This document shows, piece by piece, positions 25,240-34,447 of a DNA stretch of 64,000 nucleotides (positions are counted from its first letter, which is position 1; every line of letters begins with the position of its first letter). The translations under genes and the position numbers were made by a program. Source of the DNA: Microvirga puerhi (GTDB lineage Bacteria > Pseudomonadota > Alphaproteobacteria > Rhizobiales > Beijerinckiaceae). The stretch covers positions 1 through 64,000 of the forward strand of contig NZ_JAIRBM010000001.1 in NCBI RefSeq assembly GCF_020089865.1, in the 5' to 3' direction. Under the pieces are notes generated by a model. That model saw only the letters and a program-made list of their open reading frames with translations, was not told the DNA's origin and searched no databases.

Positions 25240-26856
25240 ATGAGTGACCACAACTCGGGGAAGTCCGACAAGGATCATGCAGGCCGTGCGGCCATCAACC
25301 GGCGCGACATTCTGCTTTCCGGAACTGCCGTCGCATTGGCCACGATTGCCGGGACATCAGCCGAGGCACAGCAGACGCAGGCCACGTCGGCTCCCGCGAG
25401 CGGCCGACAGCCCAATATCCTCATGATCATGGGCGATGACATCGGCTGGTTCAATCCGAGCATCTATCATCGCGGCATCATGGGCTACCGGACGCCGAAC
25501 ATCGACCGCATCGGCAACGAGGGCGCCATGTTCACCGATTGGTACGGCGAGCAGAGCTGCACGGCGGGCCGCGCCGCGTTCATCACCGGACAATCGCCGA
25601 TCCGCACCGGACTGACCAAGGTCGGTCTGCCGGGTGCCGATGTCGGGATCCAGCCTCAGGATCCGACGGTCGCGGAACTTCTCAAGCCGTTGGGCTATAT
25701 GTGCGGCCAGTTCGGCAAGAACCATCTCGGCGATAAGGATGAGTTCCTGCCGACCAATCACGGCTTCGATGAGTTCTTCGGCAATCTCTATCACCTCAAC
25801 GCCGAGGAGGAGCCGGAGAATCCGGACTATCCGAAGGATCCCAATTTCCGTAAGCGCTTCGGCCCTCGCGGCGTCATCCGGTCGTCCGCCGATGGCAAGA
25901 TCGAGGACACCGGACCACTGACCCGCAAGCGCATGGAAACCATCGACGACGAGACCTCGGCCGCGGCGCTCGACTTCATCGACCGACAGCACCGGGCCGG
26001 AAAGCCCTGGTTCTGCTACTTCAACTCGACCCGTATGCACGTCAATACGCACCTGAAGCCGGAAGTCGACGGGAAGACCGGCAAAGGGCTCTACCCGGAC
26101 GGCATGGTCGAGCACGACGGACATGTCGGGCTATTGCTGAAGAAGCTCGACGATCTCGGGGTCGCAGAGAATACGATCGTCGTCTACACCACCGATAACG
26201 GCGCCGAGGTAATGACCTGGCCCGATGGCGGGACGACGCCGTTCCGCGGCGAGAAGGCGACCAACTGGGAGGGTGGGTTCCGTGTGCCGACACTGATCCG
26301 CTGGCCCGGCGTGGTGAAGCCCGGCACGATCTACAACGACATTTTCGCACACTACGACCTGATCCCGACCTTCTGTGCCGCCGGCGGCGAGCCCGACATC
26401 GTCGCCAAGTGCCGGACCGGCTATCAGGCCGGGACGAAGACCTTCAAGGTGCATCTCGATGGTTACAACCTGATGCCGTTCTTCACGGGCAGTGCGAAGG
26501 ATTCTCCCCGTCGGGACTTCCTCTACTGGAACGATGACGGCGCGCTGGTCTCGCTCCGCGTCGGCGACTGGAAGGTCGTCTTCAAGCCGATGGAACATGA
26601 GGGCATCGAGATCTGGCGGCGCGAGTTCACGAATCTTCGCGCGCCGAAGCTATTCAACCTCCGCGCCGATCCGTTCGAGCGCGGCGACTCCTCCATCGAA
26701 TATGAGAAGTGGTTCTTCGATCGCGCTTTCATCGTCGTACCGTCTCAGGTGGTGGTCGCACAGTGGCTCGATAGCTTCAAGGAGTTCCCGATCAGACAGA
26801 AGCCAGCGAGCTTCAATCTCGACGAGGTGATGCAGAAACTGACGCCGAAGAACTGA
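25240..26856 (+). CDS. Tat-exported arylsulfatase
   Basis: The 538-residue enzyme hydrolyses sulfate esters. INRRDILLSGTAVALATIAG is a twin-arginine signal, so folding and cofactor formation take place in the cytoplasm. The metal site begins with MIMGDDIGW (D66, D67). The formylglycine site C107-T-A-G-R sits in EQSCTAGRAAFITGQ, the cysteine type that needs a formylglycine-generating enzyme. Such an enzyme is encoded convergently 57 bases away. The later motif NHLGDKDEFLPTNHGFDEFF and HNDG-like segments are also conserved. Substrate unknown. Confidence 0.92.
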   Translation: MSDHNSGKSDKDHAGRAAINRRDILLSGTAVALATIAGTSAEAQQTQATSAPASGRQPNILMIMGDDIGWFNPSIYHRGIMGYRTPNIDRIGNEGAMFTDWYGEQSCTAGRAAFITGQSPIRTGLTKVGLPGADVGIQPQDPTVAELLKPLGYMCGQFGKNHLGDKDEFLPTNHGFDEFFGNLYHLNAEEEPENPDYPKDPNFRKRFGPRGVIRSSADGKIEDTGPLTRKRMETIDDETSAAALDFIDRQHRAGKPWFCYFNSTRMHVNTHLKPEVDGKTGKGLYPDGMVEHDGHVGLLLKKLDDLGVAENTIVVYTTDNGAEVMTWPDGGTTPFRGEKATNWEGGFRVPTLIRWPGVVKPGTIYNDIFAHYDLIPTFCAAGGEPDIVAKCRTGYQAGTKTFKVHLDGYNLMPFFTGSAKDSPRRDFLYWNDDGALVSLRVGDWKVVFKPMEHEGIEIWRREFTNLRAPKLFNLRADPFERGDSSIEYEKWFFDRAFIVVPSQVVVAQWLDSFKEFPIRQKPASFNLDEVMQKLTPKN

Positions 26857-26869
26857 TTGATCGCCTTGG

Positions 26870-26899
26870 ATGGCGGGCGCTTCACAGGCTGCCCGCCAT
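26870..26899. terminator. Bidirectional hairpin between sulfatase and FGE genes
   Basis: ATGGCGGGC at 26870-26878 pairs perfectly with GCCCGCCAT at 26891-26899 between the convergent stops. No T-run is present on either side, so it may act as a stability element or a weak terminator. Confidence 0.5.
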
Positions 26900-26913
26900 T
26901 GGCCTACGTCGCG

Positions 26914-27867
26914 CTATCTCCGAACGCACCGAAAGCCGATGTGGCTCGTCGACGTGTCGATCGGGTGCGGATGTCGGGCAGCGGGGCGGTAACGGCGGCA
27001 ATAATTCGGTGCGCAGAGATGCGAGCCGCCCTTCACGACCTTCCTCGGGATTCGGACCTCCGATTGCTGCGGATCGTAGCTCGTTTCCTCATGCCCGCCG
27101 CGAGGATTCTCTGGGATGCAGCAGGCTTTGGGCGCATCTTCCCGATGCTTCGGGCTAAACCAGTCGTTCGTCCACTCCCAGACGTTTCCGATCATGTCGT
27201 AGAGGCCGTAACCGTTTGCTGGGAAGGATCCGACCGGAGACGTGCGCTCGTAGCCGTCGAGCATCGTGTTCTGGAAGGGAAACTGACCCTGCCAGGTATT
27301 GGCCATCTGCCGCCCCTCCGGATTGAGCGTGTCGCCCCAGGCGAACTCAGCACCTTCGAGGCCGCCGCGCGCCGCAAACTCCCATTCCGCCTCCGTGGGC
27401 AGATCCTTGCCGGCCCAGCGGGCATAGGCGAGGGCGTCGGTGTAGCTGACATGGACGACCGGATGATCCTCCAGTCCCTTGAGGTTGCTGTTGGGCCCCT
27501 GCGGACGCTTCCAGTTCACGCCGAAGGCGAAGGTCCACCACTGACTCCAGTCGCGAAGGTCGACGGGGTGGCCGGGAGGCGTGAATAGCAGCGATCCGGC
27601 CCGCAGCATCTCCTTCCTGGCTCCGGGATAGTCCTTGGCGTCGGGGATCGTCTCAGCGGTCGTGACATGGCCCGTTGCACGCACGAAAGCCTTGAACTGG
27701 CGGTTCGTGACCGGGGTCGCGTCCATCCAGAACCCGTCGACGGTGACGCGATGAACGGGTGCTTCCTCCGGATAATGGTCGTTCGAGCCCATGGCGAAGG
27801 TGCCGCCCGGGATGAAGATCATGCCATCGGCCACTGTCGGCTTAGAGGAAGCGGCTGCGTGTTTCAT
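26914..27867 (-). CDS. Formylglycine-generating enzyme (SUMF1 family)
   Basis: The 317-residue enzyme starts at ATG 27867, inside a four-base overlap with the upstream BatD-like gene; the longer open frame to 28092 is antisense to nothing but lies within that gene. The family signs are DGMIFIPGGTFAMGSNDHYP, ATPVTNRQFKAFVRATGH, WAGKDLPTEAEWEFAARGG and WEWTNDW. The catalytic cysteines are C285 and C290 in GGSHLCAPNYCRRYRP. It converts the sulfatase cysteine to formylglycine using oxygen and copper. No signal peptide is seen, as needed for action before Tat export. Confidence 0.92.
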   Translation of the reverse strand: MKHAAASSKPTVADGMIFIPGGTFAMGSNDHYPEEAPVHRVTVDGFWMDATPVTNRQFKAFVRATGHVTTAETIPDAKDYPGARKEMLRAGSLLFTPPGHPVDLRDWSQWWTFAFGVNWKRPQGPNSNLKGLEDHPVVHVSYTDALAYARWAGKDLPTEAEWEFAARGGLEGAEFAWGDTLNPEGRQMANTWQGQFPFQNTMLDGYERTSPVGSFPANGYGLYDMIGNVWEWTNDWFSPKHREDAPKACCIPENPRGGHEETSYDPQQSEVRIPRKVVKGGSHLCAPNYCRRYRPAARHPHPIDTSTSHIGFRCVRR

Positions 27868-29159
27868 GTGTGCGGCACCGGGTTGAGGGGTGGCAGGGGA
27901 TTGGGTTTGCGGGAGAGGCTTGCGCGTCGCCGCATCTCCGCTCTGAACCGCTTGGCTCGTGCGGCTAGGTCTCGTCCCTCGGGCTTCGACCATGCGGCGG
28001 AGGCCGGGTGTGGCCGATACAAGAAGGCTTCGAGACCGCGGACGACGGCGTCTGCCGCTGCCCGTTCGCTGGCAGGCAGCCGTGCCCGCCACGGGAGATA
28101 TGCCTGGTAGGTGCTGGCCGGATCACCCCACCTCGCCGCCTTGAGCAAGGTTCTGAAGGCGGCCTTCTCGGAATTGGCGCGTCGCTGCCGTTCGCGCTGC
28201 CACCAGATGAGCAGGCGAGGTGCGAGACGCCGAGCCAGCCCGATCAGAAGACAGGCGAGGCCGATCAGGGCAAGTGCCGCTCCCAACTGCGTCCACGTGA
28301 GCCTTCGAAGGTCGAGGAAGCGCCTCGAAGCCTTTGCGGCGGGTGCGGTTGCGACGGAGATCGTGCGGCCTGCCACGCTTTCCCGCTTGAGCGCAGATTC
28401 ACGAAGGTTCCACCACGGTTGCGCAATGGCGGGCAGGGCATACGAGCCGGAGCGCTCAAACACGTAGGTCAGCGTATCGGTTCGGCGCCCGGTCAGGTTG
28501 CCACGGACGATCCGGTCCTCGGAAAGGGGAGGGCCAGCATAGACCCTCACGCCATCGGGAGCCTCCGCGGAAATCGGCTCCATGGCAAGGGCCGGAACGT
28601 CCTCGGCCTCGCGGTGAATGACACGCTTGATCGCATCGCCCGTTGCGAGGGTCGAACCGGCTGGTCCCGACCACTCTTCCGTCAATTTGACGGAGGTCGA
28701 GGCGATGACGGGCACTGATGGGTCGACGCCTGGCGGCACTCGGATCGTCAGTGCCGTCGGTGAGCCGGTAGCGGTGCCGATAGCATCGCCGGCGCTGTCG
28801 AGAAGGGTGACCATGGCGCCCGGAATGGTGAAGGTTCCACCGCGACGGGCAAAGACCGCGAACTCGAACCGCTGACCCACATAGGCCCGGCCATCGATCC
28901 GGTCGCCCATCGTCGTGCCCTGGGACTCGAAACGGAACGTCTGCAGCCCGGGTGTGTCCGGAATGGAGACCCGCGGCGGACGCGGCATCGTCCCCGGAAA
29001 GAGCACGTCGACGTAGAGCGCGATCCTCTGGCCGACGACCGGAGGTTCCGCCGCCTGCAGGCTCTGTCTGACGACGACCTCCTGCGGCTGCGGCGCCTGG
29101 GCGAAGGCGGCGGACGCGCCGACAAGCAGGGTGCCGAGGACGAAGAGAACGATCCTCAC
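27864..29159 (-). CDS. BatD-like membrane protein
   Basis: The 431-residue protein starts at GTG 29159, four bases overlapping the preceding stop (GTGA). An N-terminal signal (RIVLFVLGTLLVGASAAFAQ) leads into a long beta-rich periplasmic region with LQAAEPPVVGQRIALYVDVL and YVGQRFEFAVFARRGGTFTI, in the manner of BatD/oxygen-tolerance proteins. One membrane helix lies near residues 295-318 (LGAALALIGLACLLIGLARR), then a basic cytoplasmic tail follows. It should be a partner of the two VWA proteins. The overlap with the FGE gene couples the two. Confidence 0.75.
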   Translation of the reverse strand: MRIVLFVLGTLLVGASAAFAQAPQPQEVVVRQSLQAAEPPVVGQRIALYVDVLFPGTMPRPPRVSIPDTPGLQTFRFESQGTTMGDRIDGRAYVGQRFEFAVFARRGGTFTIPGAMVTLLDSAGDAIGTATGSPTALTIRVPPGVDPSVPVIASTSVKLTEEWSGPAGSTLATGDAIKRVIHREAEDVPALAMEPISAEAPDGVRVYAGPPLSEDRIVRGNLTGRRTDTLTYVFERSGSYALPAIAQPWWNLRESALKRESVAGRTISVATAPAAKASRRFLDLRRLTWTQLGAALALIGLACLLIGLARRLAPRLLIWWQRERQRRANSEKAAFRTLLKAARWGDPASTYQAYLPWRARLPASERAAADAVVRGLEAFLYRPHPASAAWSKPEGRDLAARAKRFRAEMRRRASLSRKPNPLPPLNPVPHT

Positions 29160-29842
29160 GGCGTTCCTCCATTGGGCGCGGGAGACAGGTTCTGGAGCTG
29201 ATAAGCGAACTTCGCCCGCAGGAAATCGCCGGGTTTCGTCTGGACCCCGCGCAGCCACAGGGCCCGAACGGCCTCGTCCGACATCGGCGTGCCACCCTCC
29301 GTCTGCGTGTCCTTCCCTTCATTGGTCTTAGGCTTGTTCGGATCGAAGACGACCTCGTCGGGTCGTGAATCGGTGTTGCCGGTATCCCCGCCCGTCGTCT
29401 TCAGGCGCTCGGCCCGGATCTGCGCCAGCGCACGGTTCGCCTCGGCCTCCGCCCAGCCGGGCCGGAGTGCGAGGGCCCGGTCGTATCGGGCCACGGCATT
29501 CTCGTACTGCCCCAGCATCACCAGGGCATTCCCCTGGTCGTAGGCAGCCTCGGCGGTGTCGACCCCGGCAAACGCCTGAGCGGCGTCCTTGAACGTGCCT
29601 GCCCGGAATAGCGCAGCGCCATGCCACACCGGATCGGCGAATGCCGCGGCTGCTGCCTGATAACGGCCTGCATGCATGGCCCATGCCCCGCGCTGGTCCG
29701 GCGTCAGCAAGAGATCGCGCCAGCCCGTCATGATACCAAGAACCACCAGCCCGACCAGCGTGATGCCCGCAATTGCCGCGTAGGCATACCGGCTCAGAAC
29801 CTGTGGCAGCCTCTGGACCATATTGCGGATCGAAATCGTCAT
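29156..29842 (-). CDS. TPR membrane protein (BatB/C-type)
   Basis: The 228-residue protein starts at ATG 29842, four bases after the preceding stop. It has a short basic head, a membrane helix (YAAIAGITLVGLVVLGIMTG) and two to three TPR-like helices, for example AAYDQGNALVMLGQYENAVA and YDRALALRPGWAEAEANRAL. The C-terminal 80 residues are polar. TPR proteins of this type occur in Bat operons with VWA and BatD proteins, where they act as scaffold in the periplasm. Confidence 0.78.
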   Translation of the reverse strand: MTISIRNMVQRLPQVLSRYAYAAIAGITLVGLVVLGIMTGWRDLLLTPDQRGAWAMHAGRYQAAAAAFADPVWHGAALFRAGTFKDAAQAFAGVDTAEAAYDQGNALVMLGQYENAVARYDRALALRPGWAEAEANRALAQIRAERLKTTGGDTGNTDSRPDEVVFDPNKPKTNEGKDTQTEGGTPMSDEAVRALWLRGVQTKPGDFLRAKFAYQLQNLSPAPNGGTP

Positions 29843-29846
29843 GGCC

Positions 29847-30782
29847 TCAAGCTCCGATGACCCAGCCACGTCGGAACCACGCCAGAGAGAGGAGGGCGAT
29901 CAGGGGCGTCAGCCAATAGCCGGCCTCCTGCCATCTTTCGCCTTCTCCGGCTACATCGCTCGTCGTGCTCGCACGGTCGAGTTCTCCGGCAATGGCATCG
30001 ACATCCGTGCGGTCGGGCGTCATCGCTTCGAGCGATGCGTCGATGGACGAGGCGGCTGAGTGCAGATCCTGCGCCGCATCGAGGCGTGCCGGCGGCAGCG
30101 CGGCCCACAAGGCGACCTCGAAGGGAATGTCGTTTCGTGCCGTGCGTAGGAGCGTGACCTGGTCCGGTGCTACCGTATCGGTCATCACCAGGAGCGATCC
30201 CCCTTTGCCGCCGTCCCGAAGCACACGCGATGCAAGGCGGAGAGCCTCCACGAGATTGTCGCCCTCCCTCGGCATGATCTCCGGCGAAAGCGCCTGGGCC
30301 ATGGTGATGACAACGTCCTTATCCGGGGTCGGAGGCAGGACGAGGTGGACCGACCCGGAATAGGCGATGAGCCCTGTTGAAGCACCTTCCCGTGTCGTTA
30401 CCAGATCCGTGAGCTTCTGGACGGCCCGTTCGAGACGGCTCGGCGGCAGGTCCTCCGCCTTCATCGAGGGGGCGACCCGGATGATTGCCACGACCGGGGG
30501 ACGGGCATCGGCGAAGGGCGAGAGTTCCCGCTTCCATGTCGGACCTGCGACGGCAAGGGTGCCGATGATCCAGGCTGCAAACAGAAGATCATGAGGCGAA
30601 AGGCGTGACGGCTTTTCACCGCCAATCGTCAGGGCCCGGAGAATGGCCGGATCGATAACGGATGCCCACCGCGTTGTCGCATCCGTTCTATTCCGTAATT
30701 GCCACCACAGGAACGGCGCCGGGAGAAGCAGCAGGAGCCACCACGGACGTAGAAAATGAAACGCGCCGAGGGCTGTATTCAT
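29847..30782 (-). CDS. VWA-domain membrane protein with degenerate MIDAS
   Basis: The 311-residue protein starts at ATG 30782, four bases overlapping the previous stop. Two membrane segments (about 14-26 and 66-82) and a C-terminal one enclose a VWA-like domain. The metal site expected as DxSxS reads AIIRVAPSM at about 100-107, so the first Asp and the first Ser are lost while the last Ser stays. The family order is that of BatB. The domain probably binds its partner without a metal. I am sure of the family but not of the function. Confidence 0.75.
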   Translation of the reverse strand: MNTALGAFHFLRPWWLLLLLPAPFLWWQLRNRTDATTRWASVIDPAILRALTIGGEKPSRLSPHDLLFAAWIIGTLAVAGPTWKRELSPFADARPPVVAIIRVAPSMKAEDLPPSRLERAVQKLTDLVTTREGASTGLIAYSGSVHLVLPPTPDKDVVITMAQALSPEIMPREGDNLVEALRLASRVLRDGGKGGSLLVMTDTVAPDQVTLLRTARNDIPFEVALWAALPPARLDAAQDLHSAASSIDASLEAMTPDRTDVDAIAGELDRASTTSDVAGEGERWQEAGYWLTPLIALLSLAWFRRGWVIGA

Positions 30783-31786
30783 GCGCTGGCCTCCTGTCGT
30801 GCCGGCGCCGGAATCGAACGGCGTCCGCGGACCAGCACGAGGGAAGCGGCTGCCAGGCTCAGCAGCACGGCAGCCGCAAGTGGCACCCAATAGAGATCGG
30901 TTTTCGGACGGAATGAGACGGTCTCGATGCGGCGGGTCTCGATCTCGTCGAGACGTCGATAGATTCCGGCAAGCTGCTCCCGGTCGAGAGCACGGGAGAA
31001 GCTGCCGCCTGTCGTGCCTGCCACTTCCTTGAGAGCAGCCTCGTCGAGCTTCTCCTCGCCGGCCGCCGCCGGATCGCCGATGGCGATCGTGTGGATGACG
31101 ATGCCGCGATCCTTTGCGACCCCGGCGGCTTCTGCCGGCGGCACCTTGCTGGCGGTATCGTTGCCGTCGGTCAGGGCAATCATCGTCTTCGCCTTCACCG
31201 TCGACTTGTCGAATAGCGAAATGCCGAGACCGATCGCATCCCCGAAGGCGGTTCTCGGGCCGGCCATGCCGACGGATGTGTCCTGAACGAGCTGACGGGC
31301 CACTGTCAGATCCGTCGTGAACGGCACCAGCGTGAACGGCGCATCGCCGAAGACCACGACGCCGATCCGGTCTCCTTGGCGGCGCGCGACGAAGTCGTCG
31401 AGAACCTGTTTGAGCGCCGTGAGCCGATCCACCGTCTTGCCTTGCGCGTCCACGAAGTCCTTCGTGTCCATGGATGCCGAGAGATCCACCAGAAGGAGCA
31501 TGTCTCGCGTGGGGAGATCGCGATGCAGAGGCGGCTCGATCCATTGCGGACGCATTAGCGCTGCAAGGGAAAGAGCCCAGCACGCAATGAGGATCGTCAT
31601 GCGACCAGTGCCCCGGTTTGCCGTGACGGTCCTGCTCCCCGGCGTCTGTCCGGTGAGGGATACCAACGTGTGAAAGAACGGCACTCTCACGCCGGCTCTG
31701 CGTTCCGCATGCGGTGGGGTGAACCGGTAGACGAACCAGGGTAGGGGGAGCAGCAATGCGAGCCAGGGATAGGCGAAGGTCAGCAT
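30779..31786 (-). CDS. BatA-like VWA-domain membrane protein
   Basis: The 335-residue protein starts at ATG 31786, one base after the previous stop. It has an N-terminal membrane segment (LTFAYPWLALLLPLPWFVYR), a second one at about 64-78, a complete VWA domain with MIDAS residues in LLLVDLSASMD (D101, S103, S105), TDGND later, and a C-terminal helix. This is the BatA layout. The VWA domain faces the periplasm and should bind a metal and a partner protein. The next gene's product has a damaged site, so the pair may form one functional heterodimer. Confidence 0.82.
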   Translation of the reverse strand: MLTFAYPWLALLLPLPWFVYRFTPPHAERRAGVRVPFFHTLVSLTGQTPGSRTVTANRGTGRMTILIACWALSLAALMRPQWIEPPLHRDLPTRDMLLLVDLSASMDTKDFVDAQGKTVDRLTALKQVLDDFVARRQGDRIGVVVFGDAPFTLVPFTTDLTVARQLVQDTSVGMAGPRTAFGDAIGLGISLFDKSTVKAKTMIALTDGNDTASKVPPAEAAGVAKDRGIVIHTIAIGDPAAAGEEKLDEAALKEVAGTTGGSFSRALDREQLAGIYRRLDEIETRRIETVSFRPKTDLYWVPLAAAVLLSLAAASLVLVRGRRSIPAPARQEASA

Positions 31787-31787
31787 G

Positions 31788-32252
31788 CTATCGCCCTTCC
31801 GCTTCGTGGATCTGCAGCCAACGCCGTGCGGCGGCGACAGCGGCTGCAAAATCCAGAGGCGTCATCGTTGTTTCGCGCGAATACGCCAGCGCGGGAAGAA
31901 GTCGGGCCGGGCCTGACGTAAAATCCTCCGTGCGGCCTGTCCGATCAAGGAATGTCAGGAAATCCGCACCGCTCAGGGCAGCTACACTCCCTCGTCCATA
32001 GGCCGTCATCGCGGCCCGCTTGAGAAGTGGCATCACTGCTTTCCGGTCGGACAATGCGTCCAATTCGCGAATGGCTTCGCGGCGATAAGCATTGGCGCGG
32101 TATCGGCGATAGGCGCGGATCGACGCGACCAGAACCGTCGCCACGATGCCTGCGCCGATGAGCCACCAGCCCGGTGCCGGCGGCCACCACGAGACGGCGG
32201 ACGGAAGCGCTATGTCCCGCAGGTTGGAGAGGTCGGCGGGATCGCCGTTCAT
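31788..32252 (-). CDS. DUF4381-family membrane protein
   Basis: The 154-residue protein starts at ATG 32252, four bases overlapping the previous stop. It has one strong membrane helix (APGWWLIGAGIVATVLVASI) and a cytoplasmic domain with YRREAIRELDALSDRKAVMP and AYGRGSVAALSGADFLTFLD, the pattern of DUF4381 proteins that accompany MoxR/DUF58/VWA genes. Its role in the complex is unknown. Confidence 0.75.
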   Translation of the reverse strand: MNGDPADLSNLRDIALPSAVSWWPPAPGWWLIGAGIVATVLVASIRAYRRYRANAYRREAIRELDALSDRKAVMPLLKRAAMTAYGRGSVAALSGADFLTFLDRTGRTEDFTSGPARLLPALAYSRETTMTPLDFAAAVAAARRWLQIHEAEGR

Positions 32253-33244
32253 CGTTGCACCGCCGCCGCCGGGGCCGCCGGAACCTTGTGCGCCATGCGC
32301 CGTCCCAGCAATTCGCGAAGCTGGTCGATCGGGTCGAGATCCGCACGGATCGGCAAAACGGGGATTGATCGCTTGCGCGAGAAGCCGTCGACCCGTCGCC
32401 GACGTTCCTCGAAAGTCTCCAGGAAATCGCGCCTGAGTCCCGACGAGGTCGTGTCGACCTCGATCTGACGATCGGCTTCGGCAACGACGGCGGGGCCGAT
32501 TTCGGGAAGGTCGGCCTCGAGCGGATCGTAGACGAAGATGCTCATGACGTCGTTGTGGGCGGTGAGGTCCGTGACGTGTTCCACCGTTTCCGCATCGGCT
32601 CCCGCCGTATCCGTAATCATGCACAGGAGGCCGTCATGCTTCAGGAATGCTGCGGCATGATGCAGGGCCTCGTTGAGCGCCTCCGGTCGCGTGGGTTCGG
32701 CGACCCGCCCGGGCAGTTGCTGATTCACCTTGGCGACCGCGTTGATGACGTTCATCGCCCCAGCATCCCGCGCCTGCGGCTTGATCGTCGTCATTGCGCT
32801 GTCGGAGAACACGACAGCACCGATCCGATCGCCGAGGGACGTGACGCGCCACGCCGATGCGGCCGCGATCTCGGCGGCGACGACGGATTTCGTGGCGCGG
32901 CGGCTGCCGAAGAACATCGACAGCCGCTGGTCGACGAGCAGGATCACCGCCCGGTCGCGCTCCTCCGTATAGACGCGGATGAACGGATCGCGCAGCCGCG
33001 CCGTTGCATTCCAGTCGATGGTGCGCGTGTCGTCGCCGGGATAATAGGGGCGCAGCTCCTCGAAGTTCAGTCCGCGTCCACGCAGCCGCGAGGCGTGACG
33101 CCCTGTCAGGATGCTGTGAACCGGCTGGCGCGGCAGGAAGCTGAAGCCACGGGCCTTGTGGCGCAGCCGGATCAACTCGTCCACCGTGACGGTGATCCGG
33201 GCGGCGCCGGAAGAAGAGTGGCGATGCGTTCCTGCTGAAGCCAT
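32249..33244 (-). CDS. DUF58 domain protein
   Basis: The 331-residue protein starts at ATG 33244 after GGAGG. It has the DUF58 signature GRGLNFEELRPYYPGDDTRT followed by IDWNATARL at about residues 58-86, and a VWA-like core in which ILLVDQRLSMFFGS carries a partial metal site. DUF58 proteins are constant companions of MoxR ATPases. It has no membrane segment. It follows MoxR with a 19-base gap. Confidence 0.85.
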   Translation of the reverse strand: MASAGTHRHSSSGAARITVTVDELIRLRHKARGFSFLPRQPVHSILTGRHASRLRGRGLNFEELRPYYPGDDTRTIDWNATARLRDPFIRVYTEERDRAVILLVDQRLSMFFGSRRATKSVVAAEIAAASAWRVTSLGDRIGAVVFSDSAMTTIKPQARDAGAMNVINAVAKVNQQLPGRVAEPTRPEALNEALHHAAAFLKHDGLLCMITDTAGADAETVEHVTDLTAHNDVMSIFVYDPLEADLPEIGPAVVAEADRQIEVDTTSSGLRRDFLETFEERRRRVDGFSRKRSIPVLPIRADLDPIDQLRELLGRRMAHKVPAAPAAAVQR

Positions 33245-33263
33245 CCGTCGCCTCCGTGCTCCG

Positions 33264-34289
33264 TCAGGTCGCGACGGCAACCTGCCGGATGATCTCGTCG
33301 ATCACGTCGTCGGGTTTCACGCCGTCGGCGCTCGCCTCGTAGCTCAGGGAGACGCGGTGGCGTAGGCAGTCATGCGCCACCGCCTGCACATCCTCCGGAA
33401 CAACGTAATCTCGTCCTCGAAGCCAGGCCTGGACGCGCGACGTCCGATCGAGGGCAAGCGAGCCGCGGGGGCTCGCACCGATGGCGATCCACTGCTTGAG
33501 CTTGTCCCCATATTCGACGGGACGGCGCGTCGCTGCGATCAGGCCGACCATGTAGCTCTCGATAGCTTCTGCCGAATTGATCCGATCGATCTCCGCCCGG
33601 GCATCGAAAATCGCCCGTTGCGGGATCTTGGGTGGGGACGCGGAGGAAGTGCCTCCGCTTGCATTTTCGTCTCGGACCAGACGGAGGACTTTCACTTCGT
33701 CCCCATCACTCGGATAATCGATGCGGACGTGCATCAGAAAGCGGTCCATCTGGGCTTCGGGAAGAGGGTAAGTACCCTCCTGCTCAATCGGATTTTCCGT
33801 GGCCAGCACCATGAACAGGTCCGGCAACGTGTAGCGCTTGCCCGCCACCGTGACCTGCCGCTCTTCCATGGCTTCCAGCAGCGCCGATTGCACCTTGGCC
33901 GGGGCGCGATTGATCTCGTCCGCCAGGATCAGATTTCCGAAGACGGGTCCCTGACGGAACTCGAAGGTTCCGCCGCCTTGGCCGTCGCTGCGGTAGATCT
34001 CGCCGCCGGTCACATCGGAGGGCAGGAGGTCCGGCGTGAACTGGATGCGGCTGAACTCCGCTTCGAGATTCTGCGCCAGGCTCTTAATGGCACGCGTCTT
34101 GGCGAGGCCAGGCAAACCTTCGATCAGGACATTGCCGTTGGCGAGCAGAGCGATGATCAGACGCTCGACAACCCTTTCCTGCCCGATAATCGACTGGTTC
34201 ACCCGTGCCTGAAGGTCGAGGATCGCATCCCGGGCATGTGCAGGGTGCCCGCTGTCCAACCGGCTCACTACTTGTGTCTTATCTGGCAC
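33264..34289 (-). CDS. MoxR-family AAA+ ATPase
   Basis: The 341-residue ATPase is first in the operon. Walker A is GLPGLAKT at about 58-65; Walker B is NLILADEINRAPAKVQSALL; sensor and arginine-finger regions are in ATENPIEQEGTYPLPEAQMD. MoxR proteins are chaperone-like ATPases that help to mature or insert cofactors through partner VWA proteins. Here the operon ends with a formylglycine-generating enzyme, so a role in sulfatase assembly is likely but inferred. Confidence 0.9.
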   Translation of the reverse strand: MPDKTQVVSRLDSGHPAHARDAILDLQARVNQSIIGQERVVERLIIALLANGNVLIEGLPGLAKTRAIKSLAQNLEAEFSRIQFTPDLLPSDVTGGEIYRSDGQGGGTFEFRQGPVFGNLILADEINRAPAKVQSALLEAMEERQVTVAGKRYTLPDLFMVLATENPIEQEGTYPLPEAQMDRFLMHVRIDYPSDGDEVKVLRLVRDENASGGTSSASPPKIPQRAIFDARAEIDRINSAEAIESYMVGLIAATRRPVEYGDKLKQWIAIGASPRGSLALDRTSRVQAWLRGRDYVVPEDVQAVAHDCLRHRVSLSYEASADGVKPDDVIDEIIRQVAVAT

Positions 34290-34447
34290 CTGATCCTGTC
34301 CTTCTGCCGGTTAAGGCGTCCGTCTCGGAAGAGGGGACGCCAGTTCGGGGCGCTGGTCGGGCGATCGGGAACTTGAAGGGATTCTGCGTCAAGGTCGGCA
34401 CTTTCACAACATGGGTGATCGCCTGCTCCTGCGGAGAGGTGCTCCGC

